A DNA stretch of 64,000 nucleotides. It comes from an uncultured Bacteroidales bacterium (GTDB lineage: Bacteria > Bacteroidota > Bacteroidia > Bacteroidales > Paludibacteraceae). Numbering within the stretch: the first letter of the stretch is position 1; every line of letters starts with the position of its first letter. The notes beneath the pieces were generated by a model that did no database searches, had not been told where the DNA came from, and saw nothing but the letters and a program-made list of their open reading frames with translations. Below are positions 1-9,274 of the stretch, in pieces. The position numbers and the translations under genes are program-made. The DNA lies in NCBI GenBank assembly GCA_903911085.1, contig CAIWCC010000099.1, positions 62,001-126,000 on the forward strand, read 5' to 3'.

Positions 1-120
1 ATAGCATCCAATAAACTCAGGCGAAGTATCTTCGTATGTCAGCCAGAGAATATTGGGTTTTTGCTGTGCAAAAAGTGCTGATGAAAGTGCTAATGCGGTA
101 AATGTAAGTTGCGATTTCAT
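1..120 (-). CDS. Sulfatase, N-terminal fragment (cut by window edge)
   Basis: Only the first 40 codons are inside the window; the gene continues to the left. The fragment starts with a cleavable signal peptide (MKSQL, hydrophobic core, ALFA followed by QQ). It then has KPNILWLTYEDTSPEFIGCY, the first strand of the arylsulfatase fold. The ED pair stands where the metal-binding acidic residues of S1 sulfatases sit, and the GCY(G) motif follows. The EDTSP variant resembles the branch that includes N-sulfoglucosamine sulfohydrolase-like enzymes, but the catalytic C/S-x-P-x-R motif lies outside, so class and substrate cannot be stated. It is separated from the rightward neighbour by a 310 bp intergenic stretch with an inverted repeat and may be a separate transcription unit. 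Confidence 0.8.
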   Translation of the reverse strand, partial: MKSQLTFTALALSSALFAQQKPNILWLTYEDTSPEFIGCY

Positions 121-430
121 GGATTTGAATAAATAATGCAAATTAAGACTGAATCTATTAGTGTTTATATAAGTTGAATTTAAAGATAATAGCACGCGGA
201 TTTACGCTGATATAGCGGATCTAATACGGATTTAATCTCGCCTTTGGCGAGCTGATTAAGACTCAGTTCTTTAAATCAGACCCGATTTATCGGGGATAAA
301 AATCCGTTATAAATCCGTTTTTACTTTTTATCAGTACAAATCCGCTAAATCCGCGTAAATCCGCGTTCCAATTCTTAGTTTTAAAAAAATTAAAAGTCAA
401 TCTATCAAACATATAAAACTTGTATTAGTT
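121..430. other. Intergenic region with an inverted-repeat element
   Basis: No credible gene in these 310 bp. The middle is filled by an imperfect inverted repeat (194-366, listed separately). The flanks are AT-rich. No clear -7/-33 promoter pair for the sulfatase fragment was found. Confidence 0.6.
194..366. repeat. Imperfect inverted-repeat element (CGCGGATTTACGC arms)
   Basis: The left arm (about 194-220) reads ACGCGGATTTACGCTGAT and is mirrored by the right arm (about 338-366), which contains AAATCCGCGTAAATCCGCG. Both arms also contain iterated short AAATCCG/CGGATTT units, and an inner CCCGATTTATCGGG palindrome lies near 281-294. No ORF is present. Such iterated AAATCCGC palindromes occur in intergenic DNA of Bacteroidota. 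Whether this one is a mobile element, a terminator or a replication by-product is not clear from one copy. Confidence 0.6.
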
Positions 431-1894
431 CTATTTCACGGCAAATTTTACCGCAATCGTTGATGCTTTTGAAGTTAATTTGAGCAGATAAATACCATTG
501 GTTGGAGTTTGAATTGTGAATGAATTTCTACCAACATAACTTTCAATGTGTTGTGTTTTTATAATACGTCCGGTCATATCAATTAACTGTAAACCAATAG
601 TTTCGTTTTGTGTCAACTCATAACTTACATTCATGCTTTTTGACCCATTTTGCGAAACAATAATATTTGCCGTATTACCTTTAATAGTATAAACTCCCGA
701 ATTAGCATCAGGTGCATACGCGCCACTCATATCATACGCAAAACCGCCCATGGTGAAATCCTCGTCTCCAATCTCGTTGTCTTTTCCAAAACAAACATAG
801 CTTTCATTTTCAACCCGTTCAAGTTTTAAATCATCTATCCAGAAGTGGCAGGCAGCAGTTGGATTATTAATCAAATCAACCACAATCGTCCCTTCCTTTG
901 TAACATCAAACACATATTGTTTAAAATTATAAGCCAAATTGCCATTAATCATTGTGTTTGAAGCAATTAGCGTAACGGTATCTGTTGACAACAACTTTAT
1001 AGAACCTGTGTATTTATGATAAGCCAATCTGGTTTTTGACCAATAAGAAAGGCGGTAACGGCCAGGATTGGTAACTAATTTTTTAATCCACACATGACCC
1101 GATGTTCCATTTGTACCCCAAAGCGAACTTGCCCCAGCCTTTACATTTGCTTTAATGGTATCAATTCCCATGGTTGCCCAAGAGCTGTACGTAATATCAG
1201 CATCGGTTGATAGAGCAAAAAGGAATCCACCTTCGTTATCGTATTTTTTAGCAGGATGTGGCGGTGTGGCAAAACTATTCAGCGTTTCAATAACCGAATC
1301 CTTTAAAATTGATTCAACTCCTTTGTAAGCGGCTCTTGAACTAATTGCACCATCCACATCAATCAGTCCAATTGGTTCGGAATCGCGATAAATATAGGCT
1401 TTATCCGTTGCATCAACTGCCACACGGTAGGTGTGCATCAATTTGTTATTCAGATTAGTAGCTATTACTTCTTTGACAACCGAAGGATAGTAAGTCATGT
1501 TGTACACCGAATTCGTATCAATGCCAATTTGAACGCGCTTGCCAACAACACCCTGCATTTCGAGTATAAATCCATTTGTTGTCGATTTATTTACCGCAAC
1601 TTTCGCCTCAACTGTGTATGGACCACTGATTGCAAATCCTTTTGAAGCTGGCAACGACCATAAAATGGGTGAAAAATTCACACTCCGAACATTCAAATTT
1701 AAGCCTTCGGCGGTTTGAGTATAGGTAATGCTGTCGGGTTTGCCAATGTTTTTGGTAAAAATCAGAGAGTCGGGTTTACCCTGACCATCGTACAATTTGT
1801 TGGTTAACATGCCTTTAACGGGAAGTTCGGCCTGCAAATTTGTTGCACAAATACTAAGTATTGTTACAACTAAAAAAAGCGTAGTTTTTTTCAT
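431..1894 (-). CDS. Secreted lectin-like protein with T9SS sorting domain
   Basis: 487 residues, function not recognised. A signal peptide (1-22) is followed by a beta-rich domain (about 60-180) resembling a concanavalin/LamG-like fold, with the signature YTVEAKVAV, GFILEMQG, YNMTYYPS and a HTYRVAVDA...AYIYRDSEPIG stretch. A second jelly-roll domain (about 215-365) resembles carbohydrate-binding modules (RYRLSYWSKT, FWIDDLKLERVE). The family signature AYDMSGAYAPDAN comes next, then a type IX sorting domain (about 405-487: LQLIDMTGRIIKTQ, GIYLLKLTS). It is a close paralogue of the 492-residue protein at 32955-34433. It ends the second SusC/D transcript, 12 bp after the esterase. A glycan-binding or unrecognised glycosidase role is inferred. 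No catalytic motif is visible. Confidence 0.75.
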   Translation of the reverse strand: MKKTTLFLVVTILSICATNLQAELPVKGMLTNKLYDGQGKPDSLIFTKNIGKPDSITYTQTAEGLNLNVRSVNFSPILWSLPASKGFAISGPYTVEAKVAVNKSTTNGFILEMQGVVGKRVQIGIDTNSVYNMTYYPSVVKEVIATNLNNKLMHTYRVAVDATDKAYIYRDSEPIGLIDVDGAISSRAAYKGVESILKDSVIETLNSFATPPHPAKKYDNEGGFLFALSTDADITYSSWATMGIDTIKANVKAGASSLWGTNGTSGHVWIKKLVTNPGRYRLSYWSKTRLAYHKYTGSIKLLSTDTVTLIASNTMINGNLAYNFKQYVFDVTKEGTIVVDLINNPTAACHFWIDDLKLERVENESYVCFGKDNEIGDEDFTMGGFAYDMSGAYAPDANSGVYTIKGNTANIIVSQNGSKSMNVSYELTQNETIGLQLIDMTGRIIKTQHIESYVGRNSFTIQTPTNGIYLLKLTSKASTIAVKFAVK

Positions 1895-1906
1895 GATAAT
1901 TTTTAT

Positions 1907-3688
1907 TTAAAAAGTAAGTAATATTTTTTGTGATTGACTGACACCATTTCTGGTGCATTTTACGATATAAAACCCATGTTGATTTATGCTAATTTGTTGA
2001 ATGTTTTGTGATGTTGAACTTTGAAAAATGTGAATTCCCAATGCATTGTAAACTTCAATTTTAGCATTTTCGGCACCCTCAAATTTTAAGATATTTCCTT
2101 GTGAATAAATTTTTAAATCCTCAAATTCTTTAATATTCTGAACGGAATTTGAAGATTCCGAAACTACATCGCCATAGAGTACAATTTCGTCAATAGTAAT
2201 AACTTCGGTAGTTGATGCTCCGGTATAAAAACCTATTCCAAAACACAGACTATCTGTACTTTGAGCTGTACTTCCTTTCGGCAAAAGCGACCATTTAGCA
2301 AAACTTGTGGTAGCAATACCATCTTTCTGATAGCTCTTGTTTACGGTAGGTGGAAAAACGTTATCGAAATTGAAAATGCCGTTTACATTTAAAGTGGAAG
2401 TTGTTTTTTTGAGTATTAAATCAATTTGATTTATGATATACGATGTCGAATTATCAGTTTTCACACTAAAACCAATGTATTTATTTGTTGCAATGGCTAA
2501 TGCGCTCCAGTTGCTTGTTTCGATGGCATCGGTAATTAAATTTGACTGTATGCCCGAACCGATTTTTAAGTCCGAAATGGTGATTCCCTTTACCACATCA
2601 ATCGCTTTCAGTTGGTTTAATCCGCTTGTTAGCGGGAAACGTGCCAACAGATTCTTTACCGGAACGGGAAAATTGACAGTTGGCATATTAAAGACAGATT
2701 TCGCAAATTCATACATTTTTATGGTAATGGTTTCGAACATATCCGAACCACCCGAATTGAAAAATCCATGAACATAATAATCATAAATATTTTTCTCAAC
2801 TCTTCCACCTTTCTTAGCCACCGAATCGGCAAAAGCTACCGATTGCAAATTGGAGATGGTAAAATCGGCTGTCCCATGAAAAACTGCTACAGCTGGAACA
2901 TTAGCAGGATTTGTTGGAATAAAGTTAATAGCCGAAATAGCTTTTCTGCTGGCTGTAGTTGGGTATTTAAAGAGATAATCCGAAGTGACTCCAAACGAAC
3001 CGGCCAGGTTGTGCTCGAAATCGTAAATACCATTACAGCCCATAAACAACTTACAACCATTGCCATTGTGTTTCATAGCAGCCAACGAAGCCAATGGAGT
3101 TCCTGCCGAACCACCTGCATAACCAAAGCGCGTCATGTCGAAATTCCATTCGGTGGCGTGTGCTTGCACAAAGGCAAAAGCATCCGCCAATTCCTGCATT
3201 CCAACATCAAAATTACCTCCTTGGTCAACCAGCGAATACGCAATGCGAACTCCGCCAATACCACGCGATGCGCCATATTTACTTTGACTGGCAAATGCAG
3301 CATATCCGCCACTTGTCCACGAACCGCCATGCACATAAATTATAAATGGATGCGGGCCTTTGGTAAGCAATGGAATGTCAATTTCAAGACTCAGCGTATG
3401 GTCGCCGTATTTTTTATATTCGTATCGCAATGTTTTGCATTGTGCATAGTCTTCTTCGTTCAGCAAAACCGATTTAGTGGTGTACACCTTGTAAGCATCT
3501 GCTGGCAAAGTAGCACAATCCACCAACGCGCAAATTGCTGTGGCATGTGTTAGCGTGTATGTACTTCCGCTTGCCGTCAATTGCATACCATACTTGTTGA
3601 TGGCAGCATAGCCTATTGTCGATGTTAAAAGTATCAACGACAATAGCAAACTGCTTTTTCGACGAGCTATTTTATATCGTTTTTTCAT
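1907..3688 (-). CDS. Secreted alpha/beta-hydrolase carbohydrate esterase with T9SS domain
   Basis: 593 residues. A signal peptide (about 1-29) leads into an alpha/beta-hydrolase domain of the acetyl/feruloyl-esterase (BD-FAE-like) group at about 95-335. The oxyanion motif HGGSW is at 120-124, the nucleophile Ser194 sits in GGSAG, the acid is Asp275 in GTADF, and the base is His307 in VHGFF. A beta-sandwich follows (about 350-510), then a T9SS sorting domain (about 520-593: IEVYNALGIHIFQSS, GFYIVKCTR). The predicted role is removing ester groups (acetyl or hydroxycinnamoyl) from the polysaccharide at the cell surface. It lies 9 bp downstream of a second, smaller esterase, so the two are probably co-transcribed and act in sequence. 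The exact ester is unknown. Confidence 0.82.
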   Translation of the reverse strand: MKKRYKIARRKSSLLLSLILLTSTIGYAAINKYGMQLTASGSTYTLTHATAICALVDCATLPADAYKVYTTKSVLLNEEDYAQCKTLRYEYKKYGDHTLSLEIDIPLLTKGPHPFIIYVHGGSWTSGGYAAFASQSKYGASRGIGGVRIAYSLVDQGGNFDVGMQELADAFAFVQAHATEWNFDMTRFGYAGGSAGTPLASLAAMKHNGNGCKLFMGCNGIYDFEHNLAGSFGVTSDYLFKYPTTASRKAISAINFIPTNPANVPAVAVFHGTADFTISNLQSVAFADSVAKKGGRVEKNIYDYYVHGFFNSGGSDMFETITIKMYEFAKSVFNMPTVNFPVPVKNLLARFPLTSGLNQLKAIDVVKGITISDLKIGSGIQSNLITDAIETSNWSALAIATNKYIGFSVKTDNSTSYIINQIDLILKKTTSTLNVNGIFNFDNVFPPTVNKSYQKDGIATTSFAKWSLLPKGSTAQSTDSLCFGIGFYTGASTTEVITIDEIVLYGDVVSESSNSVQNIKEFEDLKIYSQGNILKFEGAENAKIEVYNALGIHIFQSSTSQNIQQISINQHGFYIVKCTRNGVSQSQKILLTF

Positions 3689-3697
3689 ATTGAATGA

Positions 3698-4537
3698 TTA
3701 TTCTATCTTAATTGTAGGTTCACCGGTCAGAAATCCAATGGAAATGAGAAACTTATCGGCTTCGTACATGGTGTTGTTTTTGTACATTGGTTTATTAAAA
3801 AAACCGTGTTTCTGCTCCGGATAGGTCAATAACTCACATCTGCTACCAACTTCTTCCATCTTTTTCTTAAAGTTTTTCATGGTTTCCATAGGAATAAGGT
3901 CATCTTTTTCGCCTAGAAAAATAATAGTTGGCGGCGCACCTTTTACAATGTTATGCAAAGGTGAAAAGTCGGTATATTTTTCCAAAATGCGTTCATTTCC
4001 ATAGCCACCAGGGCCATTGTCAATAACGGGATTGAAAAGTACCAATGCATTTGGTTTGGTGCTAATTTTCAAGTTGTCTTTTGGGTCATTGTAGCCTGCG
4101 ATTAATGCTGTGGCAGCAGCCAAATGTCCGCCAGCCGAACCACCCGAAGCCACTATCTTATTTGTATCGAGATGAAATCTTTTAGCATTTGATTTTATAA
4201 AACGCATAGCCGATTTTGCGTCCATCAAACTTTCAAACGGTGTCGTTTTGTCCGTTTTGGTCACACGATAATCCACTATAAAACAAACCATTCCACGCTG
4301 CGCAAAGTAACGCGATTGTGTTTCGAACTGAGTGATAGCGCGGGTTATCCACCCACCGCCGAAATAAAAAACCATAGCTGGAAATTTATCCTTTGTTTCA
4401 AAATTTTCCGGATAAAATACTTTTACGGTTAGTTTTGTTGTGTCAATAGCTTTGTATTCAATCATTTCCGTTTTTTGAGCCGGTACTAGTTGAATAAGCA
4501 TTGAAAATAAAATGAGTGCAATAAATTTAGTCTTCAT
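3698..4537 (-). CDS. Periplasmic alpha/beta-hydrolase esterase
   Basis: 279 residues with a signal peptide ending near LVPAQ (1-21). It is a compact alpha/beta hydrolase of the hormone-sensitive-lipase/BD-FAE type. It has FGGGW (59-63) as the oxyanion loop, Ser134 in GGSAGGH, an acid at Asp212 or Asp213 in GEKDDLIP, and His244 in QKHGFF. There is no sorting domain, so it is probably periplasmic, finishing de-esterification of oligosaccharides after import. It sits between the SusD and the larger T9SS esterase. Length is normal for single-domain members of the family. Confidence 0.83.
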   Translation of the reverse strand: MKTKFIALILFSMLIQLVPAQKTEMIEYKAIDTTKLTVKVFYPENFETKDKFPAMVFYFGGGWITRAITQFETQSRYFAQRGMVCFIVDYRVTKTDKTTPFESLMDAKSAMRFIKSNAKRFHLDTNKIVASGGSAGGHLAAATALIAGYNDPKDNLKISTKPNALVLFNPVIDNGPGGYGNERILEKYTDFSPLHNIVKGAPPTIIFLGEKDDLIPMETMKNFKKKMEEVGSRCELLTYPEQKHGFFNKPMYKNNTMYEADKFLISIGFLTGEPTIKIE

Positions 4538-4604
4538 AAATGATTGATATTTAATAATTTCGTGTTGATTCAGTTATATGTTTATGCCATTTAGTTGTAA
4601 CCTC

Positions 4605-4632
4605 AAGTCCCCTTTAGGGGATTTAGGGGCTT
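4605..4632. repeat. G/C-rich hairpin between SusD and the esterase
   Basis: AAGTCCCC-TTTA-GGGGATTT followed by AGGGGCTT. The CCCC run can pair with either of two GGGG runs, giving two alternative hairpins in the 112 bp gap after the SusD gene. It could stall or terminate part of the transcript coming from the SusC/D genes, or be a processing site. There is no long U-run, so a strong terminator is not claimed. Confidence 0.5.
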
Positions 4633-4649
4633 AAATGGTCAATTCTTTT

Positions 4650-6287
4650 TTACCAACCAGAATTTTGAGTCAGATTGGGATTTTTCAGCGTTTCGCTGAA
4701 CGGAATGGGATATAAATACATTTTATTGTCCCAATAACGTGTTTCAATTAACTGATTTGGTGTATAAACTATTTTATTATCAATCAATTGAATTCTTGTT
4801 CCATAAATTTTTGTGACTTCCGGGGCAATTTTCCATCGACGAACATCCCAAAATCTATGGTCTTCGAAACAGAGTTCAACCCTGCGCTCATTGCGTACCA
4901 TATCGCGAAATGCAGCTTGCGTACCCGGGCTGTTTTTGGGAAGACCGGCCCTCGACCGAACAATATCCAAATAGGTTTTCGCACTTTTTGTAAAAGTTGC
5001 ATCGGTATAGGTTGGCGTTGGAAATGCCTCATTCATGGCTTCGGCATAATTCAGCAGAATTTCGGCAAACCTGAAAATTGACCAAACATGTACAGCAGTA
5101 GTGCTATTAGCCGGTGTAAGCCGCACATTAGCAGCAATGTATTTGCGTAAATAATAGCCTGTTGGCGAAGCTGCATACAACGGTAATCCATTTTTGCCAC
5201 CTTCGTAAATCTGAATGGTATCAGTGCCAAGTACACTTCCATTCAGCGTAATTGCTTTTGCTAGACGAGCGTCTCTTTTGTTAAACGGCGCTGCTGCCAT
5301 GGTCGGATTATTCCAGTCGAAAGCAGTTCCGGTTGAAGTTCCGAACGCATCAACCAGATTTTGAGTAGGGCACATTCCTGAACTTCCTCCTTCCATACCC
5401 ATCGGGAAATTATTTGCCTCAAAACTATTCGAATTCGCAAATCGTTTTTCAAATATCATCTCATTCGAAGCCAATGCATTATAAACAAAACCATCCGCAA
5501 TTAAGCCATAAGCATTCAAATTAATCACATCCAACGATGCTTTGGCTGCATCTTTCCACCGTAGCAAATCGTTAGCAGGATTGTGTAACGGACTTGCCAA
5601 AAACAGTAATGTTTTTGCTTTCAACGCCAACGCCGCACCTTTAGTAGCACGTCCGGTTTCGGCTGGCGACAATGCAATATATGATACAGGAAGATGTTTT
5701 GCGGCTGAATCACATTCTTCAACAATAAATTTCACAACATCGTTGAAAGTACTTTTTTTCAAGGTGTTGACTGAATCTGCCACATAACTCTTCTTAACAA
5801 TTGGAATATTACCATATCTTTTTGCCAGTTCGAAATGGAAAAATGCTCTTAAAAAACGTGCTTCATACGGATAATTGACGTAATACTTTGTCAGGTTTTC
5901 GAGCACCAGAATATCTTCATTTTTATATTTTTCGAGAAACGTTTTATCATAACTTTCTAAAAACAGATTTGAAGCCCGAATAGCTGCATAACCACCTTCC
6001 CAATAACTGTCAATTTCGTTCGTTGCTGTCCATGCACCATTGTTCATGCGCCGAATTGCAGCAGTTTCCCATGCACTTATACCGTCATCACTCGCACACG
6101 ACCGTGGTGCTGCACCAACCGATGTGAAATCATCAGGCAATTGGGTATATAAATAATTGAGCGATGCTTTCACCCTTTCGATATACTTTCCTACTTCTTC
6201 CTTGTCGTAACCGGTATGTTCGTCAATTTCCAGCAATGAGCAGGAATACGACAAAAGTAAAAATCCTATAAAAATATATTTTTTCAT
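4650..6287 (-). CDS. SusD-like glycan-binding lipoprotein
   Basis: 545 residues. The lipoprotein signal has its lipobox at LSYSC (Cys16), so the protein should be anchored at the outer membrane and cap the SusC pore. SusD features are the N-terminal TPR-type helices (about 30-230, with YAAIRASNLFLE, RYGNIPIVKK, YEARFLRAFFHFELAKRYG) and the C-terminal RagB/SusD segment (FRFAEILLNYAEAMNEA, RNERRVELCFEDHRFWDVRRWK, ending in TQNSGW). It is paralogous to the 562-residue SusD at 41412-43100, sharing CPTQNLVDA. It follows its SusC partner by 21 bp. Ligand unknown. Confidence 0.95.
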   Translation of the reverse strand: MKKYIFIGFLLLSYSCSLLEIDEHTGYDKEEVGKYIERVKASLNYLYTQLPDDFTSVGAAPRSCASDDGISAWETAAIRRMNNGAWTATNEIDSYWEGGYAAIRASNLFLESYDKTFLEKYKNEDILVLENLTKYYVNYPYEARFLRAFFHFELAKRYGNIPIVKKSYVADSVNTLKKSTFNDVVKFIVEECDSAAKHLPVSYIALSPAETGRATKGAALALKAKTLLFLASPLHNPANDLLRWKDAAKASLDVINLNAYGLIADGFVYNALASNEMIFEKRFANSNSFEANNFPMGMEGGSSGMCPTQNLVDAFGTSTGTAFDWNNPTMAAAPFNKRDARLAKAITLNGSVLGTDTIQIYEGGKNGLPLYAASPTGYYLRKYIAANVRLTPANSTTAVHVWSIFRFAEILLNYAEAMNEAFPTPTYTDATFTKSAKTYLDIVRSRAGLPKNSPGTQAAFRDMVRNERRVELCFEDHRFWDVRRWKIAPEVTKIYGTRIQLIDNKIVYTPNQLIETRYWDNKMYLYPIPFSETLKNPNLTQNSGW

Positions 6288-6308
6288 AAATGGTTGAATT
6301 TAAATTAA

Positions 6309-9272
6309 TTATAATTCAAATGAAACACCCATATAATACGATGCAACAGTTGGAATTCCAAGTCCTATGGCTTCCGGGTCGCGAAGTTTTATATGATCAA
6401 GTGAAAACAAGTCATTTCCTTTTAAATATAATTTTACATTGGCCATTCCGACTTTTTTGGTCAACGAATTTGGCAAAGTGTAATAAGCTGTCAATGCCCT
6501 AAGTTTGAGATAAGCCCCATCGGCCAACCACACAGAGTTTGCCCTGAAATTATTCTCATTATTTAATGTCGTCAATCTTGGATATTGCGGATTTTCGGTG
6601 TTTGTAGCAGTCCAGTGATTGTTGCCGATATACCAGTCCGAAATATTTCCATTGTTCTGCAAAGGCCAATAAATGTTTGGCGTATCGAGCAAAATGCTAA
6701 ATCTTTCTATGCCCTGAAATATTGCTCCAACGCCAAAACCTTTGTACTCAACGTTAAAATTGAATCCATAATTAATTTCGGGCGTTTGGGTACTATATCC
6801 CATGGCTATCATGTCATTATTATCAATCACATTATCGCCGTTTTGATTCACGTATTTTATGTCGCCCGGACGAACTTCTGAAAAAACCTGTTGGGGCGAA
6901 TTGCTTATTTCCTCCCAAGTATTGAAAAATCCATCTGCCTGAAGTCCAAAAAACTGATTTCGTGATTTTCCAATTTTACTCAAATAATCGAAGGGAACAT
7001 TTTTTATATTGTTTTCGATGACTTTGGTTTTTACAAGTGCAAAAATTCCCCCAACATTATACTTTAGTTCTCCAACCTTACCGGAATAATTAAGACTAAT
7101 GTCAGCACCTGAAAAATCATTCACGCCCAGGAAATTAGCTGCTGGAGTAATGCCCAAAAGAGTTGAATAACTTGATTCACTGGATGTTTGACTTCCTTCC
7201 CTACGGTCATAAAACCAATCGGCAGTGAGCGATAAATTTGTAAATAAGGTAGCATCTATACCGATATTTATTTTTTTAGACATGACAGGTTGCATACCAA
7301 TGGCTGCCAAATCGCCTTCTTTAATAGTCGCGGTAGAAGTATTGGAACTTGTAAAAAAGTAATTCGGACCGGCCAAATAATACTGTTTGTCCATTTCATA
7401 AGAGAGCTGTCCGTTTCCTAAAATACCTGCCGAAGCTCTTAATTTCAAACTATTAACCGCTTTGGTAGTCCAAAAATCTTCATTTGAAATCACCCAAGCT
7501 GCTGATAGGGTGGGGAATAAGCGATATTTGTTGCCGGTAGGCAAATAACTCGAACCGGAATATGAACCTGTGAAATCTACAAAAATCTTATCTTTATATC
7601 CATAATTCACCGCACCAATAAAATCCTGAAAAGCATTTTGGTTGTTGCGGGCTTTTATTTTCCACGTTTCCTGAACATACAACAAATTGGCGTTAATTGA
7701 ATGGTCTTTATTTATTAAAGTGCTGTAATTCAACCTTCCGCTTAGCAAAGTTCTGAAATACAATGAATTCATGGACGTGCTAAATGCCAATGGAGTTTGG
7801 TTACCGTAAATATAACCATTGGCTGTTTCGTAGCTAAATTGACGTGAATTTTGGTCAAAATACTCAATATCATTGTCATAAGCCACTTTTAGCTCAGCAT
7901 TCAATCCTTTCAACAACGAACCCAAATCTTGCGCAATTGTCAAATCTGTTGAAACATTCCGGCTGTGGTACCTCGAAAAACCATTAAATGTGGCTCCGGC
8001 ATAAGGATTTCGGTTTTTATAAATTAAACTTCCACCCCAGTTATCCGAAGTTCTTTTGATTGGAAATGCCGCTGCAGGTATTGCGTACGAGTCGGTAAAA
8101 ATAGAACCGGGACTTTTAACAGTTAAATTGTTTTCGTCCATCGATGCAAAAACATTAATTTTTACAAAAGTGGAGTTCGTTACTTTCAGGTCGAGATTTG
8201 TTCTGGCATTTAGTCGGTTGTACGATGGCTGAGTAGATTTTATGCTCGAATATGTTGGCAAATCATTTATCAAACCCATATCGTTATTATAATGTAATGC
8301 CGAATAATAGCGCATCCGTTCGCTTCCTCCCTGAAAAACCAAACTCAATTCGTTGGTTGAACCCTGATTTCGCAACATTTCTTTTTGCCAATTTACATTG
8401 GGGTAATTGTATGGGTCTGAGCCATCTCTGAATTTCTGAATTTCATTCGCCGTATAGCGTTCTGCCAAACCATCATTGCGAAGCGCTTCATTCAATGCTA
8501 CTGCATAATTTCCTGCATTTGCCATTTGTACCGGACGAATTGGCAATGAAATTCCATGTTTGTAATTGGCCTGAATATTCATTTTTTCAAAAGTTCCACG
8601 TTTGGTAGTAACGAGAATTACGCCGTTGGCAGCTCTCATGCCGTATAATGCAAGCGCTGAAGCATCTTTTAGTACGGTAATTTTTTCAATTTCGTCATTT
8701 GCCAATGAAGCAAGTGGTCGCTGAACGCCATCGATATAGACCAGTGCACCTGTCATACCGCGTATTTGAAGTGTGGCTCCGGTTGTTGGTCCTCCGGCGT
8801 TGGTTTGAGCTGTAAGTCCGGCCAATGTTCCAAACAAACTATTGGTGGAATTCAGGGAGTTGAACATCATGATTTTATCAGAGCTGATTTCTGAGACTGC
8901 AGCAGTTGAAGCAAGTTTAGATGTTTGAATTCCAAAACCTTTTTCTTCCAAAGCATCGCTAGTAGGGTTAATTACTACATTACAAAAGTTGTTTTCAACA
9001 TACACTTTCTTTTGCAATCCACCTGCAATAAAAAAAGTAAGCACATCGCCCGCTGTTCCTTCAATTGAATAGATGCCGTTTTTATCCGTCAATGCCGATT
9101 TACTTAATCCGTTATTGTTTGTAACCTGAACCAACGAAACCGGAATTCCTTGCTGGTCAACTACCTTTCCGGTAATTCTTTCGGCAAAAACGGTCAGTGC
9201 TCCAAAAGATAAAAGACTTATTATCAAAATGATTCGTATGCTTTTCATTTTAGTATTCATAATTTTAATCAT
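6309..9272 (-). CDS. SusC-like TonB-dependent outer-membrane transporter
   Basis: About 987 residues. The N-terminal signal peptide is followed by a CarboxypepD_reg-like domain (about 35-105: RITGKVVDQQGIPVSLVQV), a plug domain (about 120-225: LQIRGMTGALVYIDGV, ITVLKDASALALYGMRAANG) and a 22-strand-type barrel to the end (terminal SYYMGVSFEL). The start is uncertain. A GTG at 9282-9284 overlaps the upstream SusD. ATG codons at 9272, 9260 and 9248 all give a signal peptide. ATG 9272 is used because it lies 2 bp after the SusD stop. It belongs to the divergent second SusC type of the tandem block and is paralogous to the gene at 43118-46111. Confidence 0.93.
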   Translation of the reverse strand: MIKIMNTKMKSIRIILIISLLSFGALTVFAERITGKVVDQQGIPVSLVQVTNNNGLSKSALTDKNGIYSIEGTAGDVLTFFIAGGLQKKVYVENNFCNVVINPTSDALEEKGFGIQTSKLASTAAVSEISSDKIMMFNSLNSTNSLFGTLAGLTAQTNAGGPTTGATLQIRGMTGALVYIDGVQRPLASLANDEIEKITVLKDASALALYGMRAANGVILVTTKRGTFEKMNIQANYKHGISLPIRPVQMANAGNYAVALNEALRNDGLAERYTANEIQKFRDGSDPYNYPNVNWQKEMLRNQGSTNELSLVFQGGSERMRYYSALHYNNDMGLINDLPTYSSIKSTQPSYNRLNARTNLDLKVTNSTFVKINVFASMDENNLTVKSPGSIFTDSYAIPAAAFPIKRTSDNWGGSLIYKNRNPYAGATFNGFSRYHSRNVSTDLTIAQDLGSLLKGLNAELKVAYDNDIEYFDQNSRQFSYETANGYIYGNQTPLAFSTSMNSLYFRTLLSGRLNYSTLINKDHSINANLLYVQETWKIKARNNQNAFQDFIGAVNYGYKDKIFVDFTGSYSGSSYLPTGNKYRLFPTLSAAWVISNEDFWTTKAVNSLKLRASAGILGNGQLSYEMDKQYYLAGPNYFFTSSNTSTATIKEGDLAAIGMQPVMSKKINIGIDATLFTNLSLTADWFYDRREGSQTSSESSYSTLLGITPAANFLGVNDFSGADISLNYSGKVGELKYNVGGIFALVKTKVIENNIKNVPFDYLSKIGKSRNQFFGLQADGFFNTWEEISNSPQQVFSEVRPGDIKYVNQNGDNVIDNNDMIAMGYSTQTPEINYGFNFNVEYKGFGVGAIFQGIERFSILLDTPNIYWPLQNNGNISDWYIGNNHWTATNTENPQYPRLTTLNNENNFRANSVWLADGAYLKLRALTAYYTLPNSLTKKVGMANVKLYLKGNDLFSLDHIKLRDPEAIGLGIPTVASYYMGVSFEL

Positions 9273-9274
9273 AA

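Noticed and set aside
2768..3553. 261-codon plus-strand ORF
   Set aside because: It lies fully inside the esterase gene on the other strand. Residue composition is Cys/Ile/Asn-rich and domain-free, so it is a shadow of the real gene.
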